Shown: positions 8,992 to 18,014, counted from the stretch's first letter. The stretch is 64,000 nucleotides of DNA from an uncultured Pseudomonadota bacterium (GCA_913020085.1 CAJVZW010000001.1:62001-126000); one strand, 5' to 3'. Notes: generated by a model from the letters alone, not told the origin. A program made the numbers and translations.

Positions 8992-9788
8992 TTCGAGTTC
9001 CTCAAGTATTGAGAGATGGTGTCATAAGCTTTTTTGATTTTGATTACTTTATCAGCAGCAATATCCCTTTGACTTTGAGATGCATCCGGGGGGAGTCTAT
9101 CGGGGTGATATTGCCCCAATAGTTTGCGATAATTCTTTTTAATCTTATCAATTGAATCACTGGATTGTGTGCCTAAAGTGGCATGTGCATCAGATAATAT
9201 AGAGCTATCTTGGCTTTCAACATACTCTCTTGTATTAAGTTCAAGAAGATCGGCAGCTCTTGTTAGCAGCGATTTTTGTGTTTGAGAAAAACTCCCTTGC
9301 TGGGCAAGTTCGAGCATCCATTTGAAGAGAAGTTGTCTTGTACTAAACGAGCGCATTGTTGCAAGTCTTATCTCATTACATGCCTCATCAAAATCAAAAT
9401 GAGCGTCCTTACCTCTTCTAAAAGAATGAATTGCCTGCGTTCTTTCATAATTAATAAGAGACAATGACTTGATGATTTTTTCAGTCTTCGCAATTTCAGC
9501 AGAGCTTACATTACCATCGGATTTTGCAATATGACCTAAGATGCCAAAAAAAGGAATAATGGGTATATTGATTCTAAATGAGTGGTGGTACTGCTGATGG
9601 AAGTCATAAAACCTACCGTATGCATTATTTTGATGGTTCGCTTTGAATTTCTTTCTCAAACCCTCATCAAAGGATTGGCCAATTTTAAATCCAAGATATC
9701 CCAGAATAAGTGCGACAATCGCGCCAAATTTTATGCCCAAACTAATTCCAAATATTAGTCCGATAATTTTACCCATTGAAATGCTCAT
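8988..9788 (-). CDS. djlA: DnaJ-like co-chaperone DjlA
   Basis: Membrane-anchored J-domain protein expected to stimulate DnaK. Order of parts in 266 residues: a glycine-rich transmembrane helix (about 8-35, IIGLIFGISLGIKFGAIVA), a TerB-like helical domain (about 75-185, with AKSDGNVSSAEI), and a C-terminal J domain (about 205-262) with the HPDRLPP loop containing the HPD motif. This is the DjlA layout. The first ATG was used; a second at 9776 gives MGKIIG, like E. coli DjlA, and is also possible. Overlaps ubiC by 20 bases and rpe by 4. Confidence 0.9.
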   Translation of the reverse strand: MSISMGKIIGLIFGISLGIKFGAIVALILGYLGFKIGQSFDEGLRKKFKANHQNNAYGRFYDFHQQYHHSFRINIPIIPFFGILGHIAKSDGNVSSAEIAKTEKIIKSLSLINYERTQAIHSFRRGKDAHFDFDEACNEIRLATMRSFSTRQLLFKWMLELAQQGSFSQTQKSLLTRAADLLELNTREYVESQDSSILSDAHATLGTQSSDSIDKIKKNYRKLLGQYHPDRLPPDASQSQRDIAADKVIKIKKAYDTISQYLRNSK

Positions 9789-10332
9789 GAAATAACGGAT
9801 GATCTTTATGAAAAGATTCTATTATAAAACATTTTAAGTCCGGGAACGTTAAGTATGACTGTCTTGAAACAAATAAACTGCTTGCAATTTTAGTTAAACT
9901 GCTATGATCAGAAAACAACTCATTACAAAATTTAAAGTCTGACCGCTGAACATTTTTCCGAGAGAAAAGGATGTTGCCAATTAGTTGGTCACGATCATTG
10001 AGGATCTGGGTTAAAATTTGCTCAGTGGTTTGAATATATAAATTGGAGGCCATAAAAAGAACATTATCCACCATAATAATGCTTTTGCGTACAAGCGTAT
10101 CTGGGGCATCAAATGCCGGCAGATTGATAGTGACATGAGAAGTATTGGTAACCATCTGGGAAATAACATCTAATTCTACTTTTAAATCCAAGGCGTTTAG
10201 TTTTTTGGTGGTAGAGCCTGAATCTATGAGCCATTTTTTCAAACGGGTAGAAATTTTTAAGTCTGATACAGGGATGAAAGGGGCCCATTGATACATGTAA
10301 ACAACTGATATATAGTACTCATAGTAAATCAT
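9769..10332 (-). CDS. ubiC: Chorismate lyase UbiC
   Basis: Removes pyruvate from chorismate to give 4-hydroxybenzoate, the first committed step of ubiquinone synthesis. Recognised by line-up with E. coli UbiC: WLIDSGSTTKKL (E. coli WLLLEDSMTKRF), VRKSIIMVDNVLFMASNLYI (the arginine of LREILL is kept), QLIGNILFSRKNVQR and a SRQSYLTFP..CFIIESFHKDHPLF end with the catalytic glutamate. Several starts are possible. The ATG at 10332 has AAGG nearby; the ATG at 10296 gives a length closer to E. coli. Divergent from ubiA, which supplies the next step; only 23 bases separate them. Confidence 0.85.
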   Translation of the reverse strand: MIYYEYYISVVYMYQWAPFIPVSDLKISTRLKKWLIDSGSTTKKLNALDLKVELDVISQMVTNTSHVTINLPAFDAPDTLVRKSIIMVDNVLFMASNLYIQTTEQILTQILNDRDQLIGNILFSRKNVQRSDFKFCNELFSDHSSLTKIASSLFVSRQSYLTFPDLKCFIIESFHKDHPLFHEHFNG

Positions 10333-10355
10333 TTCAACCTTGTGATGTAAAGACA

Positions 10356-11200
10356 ATGCAATTAAAAGATGTGCTTCAAATTTCAAGACTAGATAAGCCA
10401 AGAGGGGTCATTTTATTGTTTTGGCCAACACTGGGCGCATTGTTGATTACATCGAACGGCTATCCTGAAACAGGGTACTTATTATTGTTTAGTTTGGGGG
10501 TCATTTTAACGCGTTCTTTGGGTTGTGTAATTAATGATATTGCCGATCGTGACATTGATCAATCGGTTCAGCGTACCAAAGATCGTCCTCTGGCAACAGG
10601 GGCAATAAGTGTTAATCAAGCCAGTCTAGTATTTATGACTTTTCTTGTTTTTGCTGCGGCTTGTTGGCTATATTTGAATATCTATGCAAAAGCAGCTGCA
10701 GTAATGGCATTGGTCCTTGCTGTGCTATATCCATTTACCAAACGGTTTTTTTTTGTCCTCAGTTGATTCTTGCCTTCGCATTCTCTTCATCTGTTTGGGT
10801 TGTATATTATCAAATAGCTAATGAGCAAGTATTTTATGATATAGCTCTACTTTTCTTGCTAAATACTATATGGACGCTGCTTTATGACACGCAATATGCA
10901 ATGGCTGACTTCGAAGATGATTTAAAACTGCCGATTAATACATCGGTTAAGGCGCTTGGCGGTTGGATCATGCCATTTAACGCTCTTTTGATGAGCGTGT
11001 TAAGTGCGGGGGCGGTCTTTGTTTCATATTTCTGGGGAGGGATTACTTGGGTTGCGCTTATCGTTACATTAATACTCTTTATTTGGCAGTATCGTATGCT
11101 CTGCCAAAAGGCGTGGGAAAAAAATGCAATTAATGTGTTTTTATCTCATATTTATATCGGCGGAATCTGGTGCTTTGCGATTGCAATGCACCTTAATTAA
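10356..11200 (+). pseudogene. ubiA: 4-hydroxybenzoate polyprenyltransferase UbiA, frameshifted at a T9 run
   Basis: UbiA attaches the polyprenyl tail to 4-hydroxybenzoate in the inner membrane. The first frame (10356-10766) gives the N-terminal 136 residues with the first Asp-rich motif NDIADRDIDQ and ends VLYPFTKRFFFVLS-stop. The second frame resumes at the same point with CPQLILAFAF and carries the second motif DTQYAMADFEDD. The switch is at nine T residues (10746-10754): a -1 shift, or a tenth T, restores a 281-residue protein of normal length. Both halves are otherwise well conserved. So it is a fresh mutation, a homopolymer sequencing error, or a gene rescued by slippage. Confidence 0.88.
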
Positions 11201-11212
11201 TTTAGGAGAGAA

Positions 11213-11374
11213 ATGAAGTATCAATGTTTAATTTGTGGTTGGATATACGATGAAGAGGAAGGCTACGAGGAAGATGGCATCATGCCTGGGACCAAATGGG
11301 AAGATGTTCCTTTTGACTGGTGTTGTCCTGAGTGTGCTGCAATGAAAGATGATTTTGAGATGATTGAGGTATGA
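11213..11374 (+). CDS. Rubredoxin
   Basis: A 53-residue one-iron electron carrier. Two cysteine pairs ligate the iron: CLIC in [14 protein letters not shown] and CPEC in [12 protein letters not shown], spaced as in rubredoxins; the family's usual CPLCG is here CPECA. The [11 protein letters not shown] core is typical. AGGAG precedes the ATG. Its stop overlaps the ATG of the hydrolase gene (ATGA), so they are coupled. The partner is unknown; the fatty acid desaturase at 13970 is a conceivable one but is not in the same operon. Confidence 0.93.
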   Translation: MKYQCLICGWIYDEEEGYEEDGIMPGTKWEDVPFDWCCPECAAMKDDFEMIEV

Positions 11375-11991
11375 GTGCGCGATTAGGCCATTCTGTGATA
11401 ATACCGGGAGAGGTGGGTGATATTGAAGCATGCTTGCATGCAGTAGAGGGCTCCAAGGCACTGGCAGTGGTTTGCCATCCACATCCACTTCATCAAGGAA
11501 CCATGAATAATAAAGTTGTTATGGCCCTCACATATGCCATGTTACAAGCTGGTATTTCCGTAATACGTTTTAATTACCGCGGTGTTGGAAAGAGTGCGGG
11601 TCAGTATGGAAATATTTTTGGAGAGGTAAATGATGCACAAACGGTAGGCAGCTGGGCCAGTGCTCATCTTGGGGTGCCGATCAGTCACTGGGCGGGATTT
11701 TCCTTTGGGTCTTTTGTCGCTGCCAAACAGGTAACCTCAGGCCAGCAGCTTATTATGGTTGCTCCTGCTGTCAAAAATATGCCTTTCGAGCAGTTAACCT
11801 CACATTCAAATACGCTTGTGATTATGGCAACGGATGATGAAGTCGTGAGCTATAGTGACGTTAAAGATTATCTACAGTCTGGTTACACTGGAGATCAGAT
11901 TATTTTAAATAAAGGAGGGCACTTTTTTCATGGCAGAACGGTGCATGTAAGGGAACTAGTCTGTGCGTGGTTATGCAATAGTGCTGGATGA
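11371..11991 (+). CDS. Alpha/beta hydrolase (COG2945-like)
   Basis: Cytosolic alpha/beta hydrolase of 206 residues with the catalytic triad visible: serine in the nucleophile elbow GFSFGS, aspartate in MATDDEVV, histidine in GGHFFHG. The [15 protein letters not shown] stretch near residue 35 and [11 protein letters not shown] are characteristic of this family of small hydrolases, whose physiological substrates are not established. Starts within the rubredoxin stop codon and overlaps the convergent receiver-domain gene by 21 bases. Confidence 0.85.
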   Translation: MSARLGHSVIIPGEVGDIEACLHAVEGSKALAVVCHPHPLHQGTMNNKVVMALTYAMLQAGISVIRFNYRGVGKSAGQYGNIFGEVNDAQTVGSWASAHLGVPISHWAGFSFGSFVAAKQVTSGQQLIMVAPAVKNMPFEQLTSHSNTLVIMATDDEVVSYSDVKDYLQSGYTGDQIILNKGGHFFHGRTVHVRELVCAWLCNSAG

Positions 11992-12354
11992 TATCTGACT
12001 AATGATCCCTTGAAACTTTTCATAACTGAGAGGCTTGGTTATAAAACCGGTGGTTGCAGATACAAAGTCCGCGTCGTTTGAATCGGGATATCTGACATGA
12101 GCAGAGAGTGCGTATATAGGAGTCAGTTTGTGATGACAAAAACTTCTTATTTCTGATGCGACCTTAAATCCATCGATATCAGGTAAGCCAATGTCCACCA
12201 ATATTAAGTCAAACGTACTGTCCTTGCATAGATCCAAAGCCGTCTCTCCGGTGTGAGCTATCTTTGTGGCAACTCCATCTAACATCACACGTTTGATTAT
12301 CAACTCAGCGATTTTGATTGCAATGGGATCATCTTCAATGATTAAAATCTTCAT
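11971..12354 (-). CDS. Single-domain response regulator (receiver only)
   Basis: A 127-residue CheY-like receiver with nothing attached. Acidic pocket at IIEDDP, phospho-acceptor aspartate in LILVDIGLPDIDG, and conserved lysine in GFITKPLS. Without an output domain it must act by protein contact or within a phosphorelay. No kinase is nearby. Divergent from metK with a 187-base gap. Confidence 0.9.
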   Translation of the reverse strand: MKILIIEDDPIAIKIAELIIKRVMLDGVATKIAHTGETALDLCKDSTFDLILVDIGLPDIDGFKVASEIRSFCHHKLTPIYALSAHVRYPDSNDADFVSATTGFITKPLSYEKFQGIISQISSSTIA

Positions 12355-12487
12355 AGCAAAACCCTTCCTAATTTCATACTAATACAAGATCTACGATAAG
12401 TCCATAACGTATTTTTATGCCAATGTGGTGGTTTTGGTGAGAATATTTCGCGGCTGCAACAAAAACATATTCCCTGCCAATACATGG

Positions 12488-12516
12488 TTGATATTGGTCA
12501 CGAGAATTCTTATAAT
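12488..12516 (+). promoter_or_regulatory. Strong sigma-70 promoter of metK
   Basis: TTGATA (12488-12493), a 17-base spacer, and a perfect TATAAT (12511-12516). Transcription should start near 12523, leaving a leader of about 20 bases, too short for a riboswitch. Confidence 0.75.
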
Positions 12517-12541
12517 GCATTGAAAATAATTTGGTTATTAT

Positions 12542-13660
12542 ATGTTTTTCACATCTGAATCAGTTTCTCCCGGACATCCTGATAAAATAGCAGATCAAAT
12601 CTCTGATGCAATTTTAGATCAGGCGATAAGCCAGGATCCCAAGGCACGTGTAGCTGTTGAGTGTATGGTGAAGGAGGGATTAATTATTTTAGCTGGTGAG
12701 ATGACAACCTCTAGCTGGGTAGATCCACAAGAAGTTGCGCGTTCAGTCATAAAAGATATTGGGTATGTAGATCCGCAGATGGGATTTGACTACAGGGCAT
12801 GTGGTGTTCTATCGGTCATATCACAGCAATCCAATGACATTGCTTCGGGAATTAAATATCAAAAATCCACCCACAGCATTGGGGCAGGAGATCAGGGTTT
12901 AATGTTTGGTTACGCTTGTAATCAGACGGAGCAAATGATGCCGGCACCAATACTATATTCACACCAATTGATGATGAAATACCATGGCCTTAGGAAGGAT
13001 AATCCACTTCTATGGCCGGATGCTAAGTGTCAAGTAACCGTGGAATATGACTCAGATCGTGCGTTAAGAATAAGCGATATTGTTTTTTCTGCACAGCATG
13101 CGGCAGAGTATAAGCTATCTGAACTTCGAGACTACATAAAAAACCAAATAATCTTGCCTAGTTTTTCACCGTCATTAATCAAAGATGCTCGAATGTTAAT
13201 CAACCCAGCTGGACAATTTGTTCAAGGCGGCCCACAAGTTGATTGTGGTCTGACAGGTCGAAAGATTATCGTTGACTCCTATGGTGGCTACGCAAGGCAT
13301 GGCGGAGGCTGCTTTTCGGGAAAAGACCCGTCAAAAGTCGACAGATCTGCCGCATACTTGGCTAGGTTTATTGCAAAAAATATTGTCGCAGCAAAGCTGG
13401 CTAATGAGTGTGAAGTTCAGTTGTCATATGCAATTGGCCACGCCCAGCCGATCTCAATCTATGTCAATACCTTTGGGACTGGAGTTCGTCCAGAGAAAGA
13501 ACTTGAAAAAATTATTGCTGATAAAATTGATTTGACGCCATCTGGAATAATTAATCGTTTTGATCTTAACCGGCCTATCTATCAGAAAACAGCCACTTTT
13601 GGACATTTCGGACGTGAGGGGTTTCCGTGGGAAAAGATTGAGGAGGGCATATTTGAATAA
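12542..13660 (+). CDS. metK: S-adenosylmethionine synthase
   Basis: Makes S-adenosylmethionine from methionine and ATP in the cytosol. The 372-residue protein has the MetK signatures: ESVSPGHPDKIADQISDAILD at the N-terminus, GAGDQGLMFGYA, GGPQVDCGLTGRKIIVDSYGG and GGGCFSGKDPSKVDRSAAY, and ends WEKIEEGIFE. Slightly shorter than E. coli MetK (384). No strong ribosome site precedes the ATG; the leader is short. The ferredoxin gene follows 9 bases after the stop. Confidence 0.97.
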   Translation: MFFTSESVSPGHPDKIADQISDAILDQAISQDPKARVAVECMVKEGLIILAGEMTTSSWVDPQEVARSVIKDIGYVDPQMGFDYRACGVLSVISQQSNDIASGIKYQKSTHSIGAGDQGLMFGYACNQTEQMMPAPILYSHQLMMKYHGLRKDNPLLWPDAKCQVTVEYDSDRALRISDIVFSAQHAAEYKLSELRDYIKNQIILPSFSPSLIKDARMLINPAGQFVQGGPQVDCGLTGRKIIVDSYGGYARHGGGCFSGKDPSKVDRSAAYLARFIAKNIVAAKLANECEVQLSYAIGHAQPISIYVNTFGTGVRPEKELEKIIADKIDLTPSGIINRFDLNRPIYQKTATFGHFGREGFPWEKIEEGIFE

Positions 13661-13921
<261 letters not shown>

Positions 13922-13969
13922 CCTTCGACTACTATTTCTGTTATTATTACAGCATAAATGGAGGTTTGT

Positions 13970-15130
13970 ATGGGGTTTTTCCAAATCAGTTTTTTTCAAG
14001 GGTTTTTAATTGCACTTTTTCTAACACATATCACTATTATCAATGTGACAGTTTTTTTACACCGGTCACAGACTCATAGAGCACTTGATTTACATCCTGC
14101 ACTGAGTCATTTTTTCAGATTTTGGCAGTGGCTTACCACAAGCATGTCAACCAAAGAATGGGTGGCAGTTCACCGAAAACATCATGCTTGTGTTGAAACA
14201 GAAGAAGATCCACATAGCCCTCAAATTTTGGGTTTAAACCGTATCCTTTGGATGGGTGTGATGGAATATGTTAAGGCGGCAACAACACAGGAAGTGTGTG
14301 ATAAATATGGCCATGGGACGCCAGATGATTGGCTTGAAAGAAACGTATACATGCGCTTTAGAATGGGTGGTCTTGTTTTAATGTTACTGTTCGATGTTGC
14401 TATGTTTGGCGTTGTAGGACTTATGATTTGGGGCATTCAAATGGCCTGGATTCCATTTTTTGCTGCAGGGGTCATCAATGGGGTAGGACACTACTATGGT
14501 TACCGCAACTACAACTCACCTGACGCCAGTAGAAATATAATCCCTTGGGGGATATTAATTGGTGGAGAGGAGCTACATAATAACCACCATGCTTATCCAA
14601 CATCTGCAAAACTATCCTCAAAATGGTACGAATTCGATTTGGGATATTTCTATATTAGAATATTTGAATGTCTTGGGTTGGCAAAAGTCCTAAGGAAAAT
14701 GCCATCCATTGATTTGGTAAATACAATGAAGACACTTGAGGATCGGGTGGCATACATCAAAAAATCTCGATTGATTTTATTAGCAAGATATAAAGAGATG
14801 GTTTGCCATCCTGTTGCAACAGCTTATCTCCCGATCATCAAGCTACCAGACGCGTGTAGTATTAAGCAGTTCAAATCCGCTTTGCATAACTTCTCTAATG
14901 ATACTAAATCGGCTCTCGGTAGAACAATTAATGACCATGATGTGCTGAGACAGATCTCAAGTTTTTCGAATATGTTAGATGATCTGTTATCAGAGAAGTG
15001 TAAATCCGCAAATCATACAATAAAGCAGTTAAAGCTGTGGTGTGAGAAGGCGAAAGCTTCAAATATTAAAATGCTAGAGATCTACTCCAATTGGCTAGAA
15101 TCTCAATGCTTACAATTAGAGAGTGTATGA
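13970..15130 (+). CDS. Membrane fatty acid desaturase (delta-9 type)
   Basis: Introduces a double bond into acyl chains in the membrane using a di-iron site. Three histidine boxes are seen: HRSQTH near residue 32, HRKHH near 67 and HNNHH near 203, in the arrangement of acyl-CoA/acyl-lipid delta-9 desaturases. Hydrophobic segments surround them. After about residue 250 comes a helical C-terminal extension with no recognised motif. The start at 13970 is chosen for GGAGG five bases before it; the ATG at 13958 would place this site inside the gene. The stop overlaps the next gene (ATGA). Confidence 0.92.
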   Translation: MGFFQISFFQGFLIALFLTHITIINVTVFLHRSQTHRALDLHPALSHFFRFWQWLTTSMSTKEWVAVHRKHHACVETEEDPHSPQILGLNRILWMGVMEYVKAATTQEVCDKYGHGTPDDWLERNVYMRFRMGGLVLMLLFDVAMFGVVGLMIWGIQMAWIPFFAAGVINGVGHYYGYRNYNSPDASRNIIPWGILIGGEELHNNHHAYPTSAKLSSKWYEFDLGYFYIRIFECLGLAKVLRKMPSIDLVNTMKTLEDRVAYIKKSRLILLARYKEMVCHPVATAYLPIIKLPDACSIKQFKSALHNFSNDTKSALGRTINDHDVLRQISSFSNMLDDLLSEKCKSANHTIKQLKLWCEKAKASNIKMLEIYSNWLESQCLQLESV

Positions 15131-15348
15131 GTGATATTCAAGATCAAATAATGCGAGCTTGCGAGAAACTTCCACAAGAGCTTGCCTCCTATCATGAAGT
15201 AATAAGTAAAGTAATTACAGATGCCGTGTGCACGCCAGATCAAAGCAAATGCCACTGGATCGAAAAAGAGAAGTGGGAGGCGATAAAAGATAGGCTTTCT
15301 GAGCTCTCAAAGAGAGTTGAGGCGCTTGAGAGTAGTGCCAAAGACTAA
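15127..15348 (+). CDS. ubiK: UbiK-like (BMFP family) accessory protein
   Basis: A 73-residue helical protein. The N-terminal half (IMRACEKLPQELASYHEVISKVI) is amphipathic and the C-terminal half (WEAIKDRLSELSKRVEALES) is coiled-coil, matching the UbiK/YqiC layout of an amphipathic helix plus a trimerising coiled coil. UbiK helps assemble the ubiquinone biosynthesis enzymes. Similarity is at pattern level only. The ATG at 15127 overlaps the desaturase stop. The insertion CTPDQSKCHW between the halves is unusual for the family. Confidence 0.55.
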   Translation: MSDIQDQIMRACEKLPQELASYHEVISKVITDAVCTPDQSKCHWIEKEKWEAIKDRLSELSKRVEALESSAKD

Positions 15349-15354
15349 TCCTGG

Positions 15355-15540
15355 TCATTTTAGAAAAACTTCTTTCTTCATGTAAGCATTAACTAATCTT
15401 TGGAAGGTTTGTTGCCTGATATTGCTGCCGTTCCTAAGGCGATAAAGAGTTTGGTGTGATATGCCTGAGAGAATAGCTAGCTGGGGTATAGAAATCTTTT
15501 TTGCTCTTAGTATATCAATAAGTAGTGAATGTGCTGTCAT
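15355..15540 (-). CDS. Small HTH (XRE-like) DNA-binding protein
   Basis: A 61-residue protein that is almost entirely one helix-turn-helix: KKISIPQLAILSGISHQTLYRLRNGSNIRQQTFQRLV has the XRE spacing of recognition helix and scaffold helix. No ligand or protease domain. Divergent from the S24-like regulator at 15757, with a 216-base gap that could hold operators for either. No ribosome site is obvious before the ATG. Confidence 0.7.
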   Translation of the reverse strand: MTAHSLLIDILRAKKISIPQLAILSGISHQTLYRLRNGSNIRQQTFQRLVNAYMKKEVFLK

Positions 15541-15696
15541 ATAATAATTTGTGTAATATTAGCGTAATTTAATCAATATTGGGGTGGTAAGTAAAGAATA
15601 AATTGCTGAATTTAAAGTAAGGTCTATCTCACAAAATGGACAAATAATAAAAGTTTTTATTCAATTTCATCAATTTGGGCGAAAAATCATGTTAAC

Positions 15697-15726
15697 TTGA
15701 CAAGATCGACTAATTTGGAGTATGAA
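15697..15726 (+). promoter_or_regulatory. Probable promoter of the S24-like regulator gene
   Basis: A perfect TTGACA (15697-15702) is followed after 18 bases by TATGAA (15721-15726). The TTG of the box is in frame with the downstream gene, which can mislead gene callers into starting there. Confidence 0.45.
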
Positions 15727-15756
15727 TGTATAAGGATTCAATTGATAGGAAATCTA

Positions 15757-16470
15757 ATGTCACTTAGTACAGACTCAATCGAACAGTTGTCAAGTAGCTC
15801 CATCGACCAGTCATCAGCAAGCAAACACGCACGTGCTAAACGTTTGATGTGTATACGAGGCATGATAAGTCTTTCACGCAGGGAGTTTTGTGAGAAGTAT
15901 GATTTATCACCAGGTACTTTACAGAATTGGGAAAAGGCTAGGTTTGGTGGTCTAACAGAGAAAGGCGCATCAAAAATGATTGATCACTTTAGGCAGGAGG
16001 GGGTCTACTGTACATTTAAATGGTTGATGTACGGCGAAGGGGATGATGCAAGACTGATTGATTCTGATATAAATATTCCTCCTAAAAATGATGATCGTGC
16101 TATAAGAAATACGTCTCTTCATGGAGATCTCAATGCAATGAATGCTTTACATCCTAATTCCGTGACAATGAATATTAATGACGATGCAATGTTCCCACTT
16201 CTTGAGAAAGGCTGTTATGTGATGGGAAACAAGTATTTTGGTGAGGATATTCGCCGATGTCTCAATCAGGTTTGTATTGTAGAAACATCTGAGGGGATTC
16301 GTTATGTACGGTTACTAAAAAGATCTCATGTTGAGGGGGCTTATAATTTGTTCGTGTATAATGCAAGAACCACAGTTCACCCATCAAGCATATTTGATAT
16401 AAATCTAGTGATGGCTGCGCCCATATTCTGGGTAAGAAAGCCAGAAAAGTCATATAAGGCTAAAAATTAA
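15757..16470 (+). CDS. HTH regulator with a degenerate S24/LexA-like C-terminal domain
   Basis: Likely transcription regulator of 237 residues. Residues about 25-90 hold a helix-turn-helix (SLSRREFCEKYDLSPGTLQNWEKARF). The C-terminal part (about 125-225) resembles the LexA/phage-repressor S24 fold, but the usual G-D-S-M motif with the catalytic serine reads NDDAM, so self-cleavage is not expected. The ATG at 15757 was chosen because AGGA precedes it. Such S24-like regulators occur in phages and in bacterial chromosomes; no phage genes are nearby. Converges on rpmG with a 2-base gap. Confidence 0.75.
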   Translation: MSLSTDSIEQLSSSSIDQSSASKHARAKRLMCIRGMISLSRREFCEKYDLSPGTLQNWEKARFGGLTEKGASKMIDHFRQEGVYCTFKWLMYGEGDDARLIDSDINIPPKNDDRAIRNTSLHGDLNAMNALHPNSVTMNINDDAMFPLLEKGCYVMGNKYFGEDIRRCLNQVCIVETSEGIRYVRLLKRSHVEGAYNLFVYNARTTVHPSSIFDINLVMAAPIFWVRKPEKSYKAKN

Positions 16471-16472
16471 TA

Positions 16473-16655
16473 TTAGCCTTTTGCTTTATCTTCTGTGAAT
16501 GTCTCGTGCTTGCGAGTTTTAGGGTCGTATTTCTTAAGTTTTAATTTACCCTGATTTTTAGTGGTACGATTACGAGAATTGACAGTTGTCATATAGAAAG
16601 TGCCAGTCTCTTTATTGATCATACGAATTCGAATTCTTTGACTTTTAGCTGCCAT
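16473..16655 (-). CDS. rpmG: 50S ribosomal protein L33
   Basis: A 60-residue ribosomal protein beginning MAAKSQRIRIRMINKET and containing TVNSRNRTTKN and LKLKKYDPKTRKHETFTE. It lacks the cysteine pairs of the zinc-binding form. Follows rpmB by 12 bases, the standard rpmB-rpmG pair. Confidence 0.96.
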   Translation of the reverse strand: MAAKSQRIRIRMINKETGTFYMTTVNSRNRTTKNQGKLKLKKYDPKTRKHETFTEDKAKG

Positions 16656-16667
16656 ATTTTACCTCAC

Positions 16668-16889
16668 CTAAGATGCAATTTTGTCCAAATAATGCTCGAT
16701 ACCATTTTTATCAATCATACGAATTCCTTTACTGGACACTTTGATTGTAACGAAGCGTTTTAGGCTTTCCACCCAATAACGTTTCTTGTGGAGGTTGGAC
16801 TTAAATTTACGCTTCACCTTATTATTGGCGTGCGAAACATGGTGCCCTGTAGCTGTTCCTTTTCCTGTAATCACACATTGATTTGCCAT
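16668..16889 (-). CDS. rpmB: 50S ribosomal protein L28
   Basis: A 73-residue ribosomal protein with the L28 start MANQCVITGKGTATGHHVSHANNK and the basic KVKRKFKSNLHKKRYW segment. First gene of the rpmB-rpmG operon, under the promoter at 16923-16951. Confidence 0.96.
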   Translation of the reverse strand: MANQCVITGKGTATGHHVSHANNKVKRKFKSNLHKKRYWVESLKRFVTIKVSSKGIRMIDKNGIEHYLDKIAS

Positions 16890-16922
16890 TTTTTTACCCT
16901 TTAGTAATATCGAATAGCTGAG

Positions 16923-16951
16923 ATTGTAACAGTAAATTTATTGATAAACAA
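16923..16951 (-). promoter_or_regulatory. Probable promoter of rpmB-rpmG
   Basis: On the minus strand TTGTTT (complement of 16946-16951) and TACAAT (complement of 16923-16928) are separated by 17 bases. On the plus strand a TATAAT at 16953-16958 may serve trpS, so the divergent promoters would lie back to back. Confidence 0.55.
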
Positions 16952-17016
16952 GTATAATTCCGCTTTAGAGTTGATTTCCTCTTAAAAAATAAGTAAAAAA
17001 AGTAAAGGAGTTTATC

Positions 17017-18006
17017 ATGGCAATTTGTTATACAGCGATCAAGCCCTCAGGTGAGATTACACTCGGAAATTATTTTGGGACCATACATCATTGGAGAAGT
17101 TTGAGCCAAACTTATCAATGTTATTTTTGCATTGCCGATTTGCACGCGGTGACTGTTTACCAAGATCCAGCAGTTCTTAAAGAGAGATGCTTGAGATTTA
17201 TGGCGTTTTATTTAGCCAATGGATTTGATCCTGATACAACAACAATTTACCTCCAATCACAACTGCCTGAGCATGCTGAGCTACAGTGGCTCTTTAACTG
17301 TCATGTCCATATGGGCGAGCTGAGCCGGATGACCCAGTACAAAGATAAAATTCAGGGATTAAAGGAACAGGCTATACCCGCTGGATTGTTTAATTATCCA
17401 GTTTTAATGGCAGCGGATATCGCTCTATTTAAGAGCAATGTTGTTCCTGTTGGAAATGATCAAAAACAGCATTTGGAGCTTGCAAGAGAAGTAATATCCA
17501 GAGTGTGTCGTCAGTATGATATGCAGTGGCCAATACCCGAACCTTTGATCAGTGAGCAGTTTGGTAAGTTAATGGGGCTTCAGCAGCCAACAAAAAAAAT
17601 GTCCAAAAGTGATGCGGGCGAAAATAATATTATACTATTCACCGATAGTCCAAAACTCATCCAAAAGAAGATTATGAAATCTGTCACCGACTCAGATAGT
17701 ACGATTGGATACGACCCAATCGGCCGCCCAGGTGTCAGTAACTTGGTTAATTTGTATGCGTTGTTATCTGATAAAACACAGACTGATGTTTGTGACGAGT
17801 TTGTGGGCAAAGGTTATGGGGATTTTAAGAGGTCACTTGCAGACCTTGTTATTTCTGTGATGGAGCCGCTGCAGGAAAAAATGAATCAATATTTAGAAGA
17901 TCCCGAGCATCTGATTGCTGTTTTTAACCAGGGGAAAAATAAAGCAAAGATTGTTGCTGAGAAAAATTTAAAAGAAATAAAAGATAAAATGGGTTTAATT
18001 AGCTAG
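17017..18006 (+). CDS. trpS: Tryptophanyl-tRNA synthetase
   Basis: Charges tRNA-Trp. The 329-residue class I synthetase has KPSGEITLGNYFGTI, with the TLGN variant of the HIGH motif near residue 17, and the KMSKS loop at about residue 191 in PTKKMSKSDAGENN. PVGNDQKQHLELAR is also typical of TrpS. AAAGGAG precedes the ATG. sbcB follows after 8 bases. Confidence 0.97.
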   Translation: MAICYTAIKPSGEITLGNYFGTIHHWRSLSQTYQCYFCIADLHAVTVYQDPAVLKERCLRFMAFYLANGFDPDTTTIYLQSQLPEHAELQWLFNCHVHMGELSRMTQYKDKIQGLKEQAIPAGLFNYPVLMAADIALFKSNVVPVGNDQKQHLELAREVISRVCRQYDMQWPIPEPLISEQFGKLMGLQQPTKKMSKSDAGENNIILFTDSPKLIQKKIMKSVTDSDSTIGYDPIGRPGVSNLVNLYALLSDKTQTDVCDEFVGKGYGDFKRSLADLVISVMEPLQEKMNQYLEDPEHLIAVFNQGKNKAKIVAEKNLKEIKDKMGLIS

Positions 18007-18014
18007 GATGCATT

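Noticed and set aside
12355-12541. SAM-responsive riboswitch before metK.
   Set aside because: The promoter at 12488-12516 leaves a leader of about 20 bases, and no conserved SAM-box elements are visible.
15697-15756. TTG at 15697 as start of the S24-like regulator.
   Set aside because: This TTG is the first part of a perfect TTGACA promoter box, and the ATG at 15757 has a ribosome site.
15355-16470. Prophage immunity region suggested by two phage-like regulators.
   Set aside because: Neighbouring genes are housekeeping or metabolic on both sides; no integrase, att repeats or structural genes are seen.
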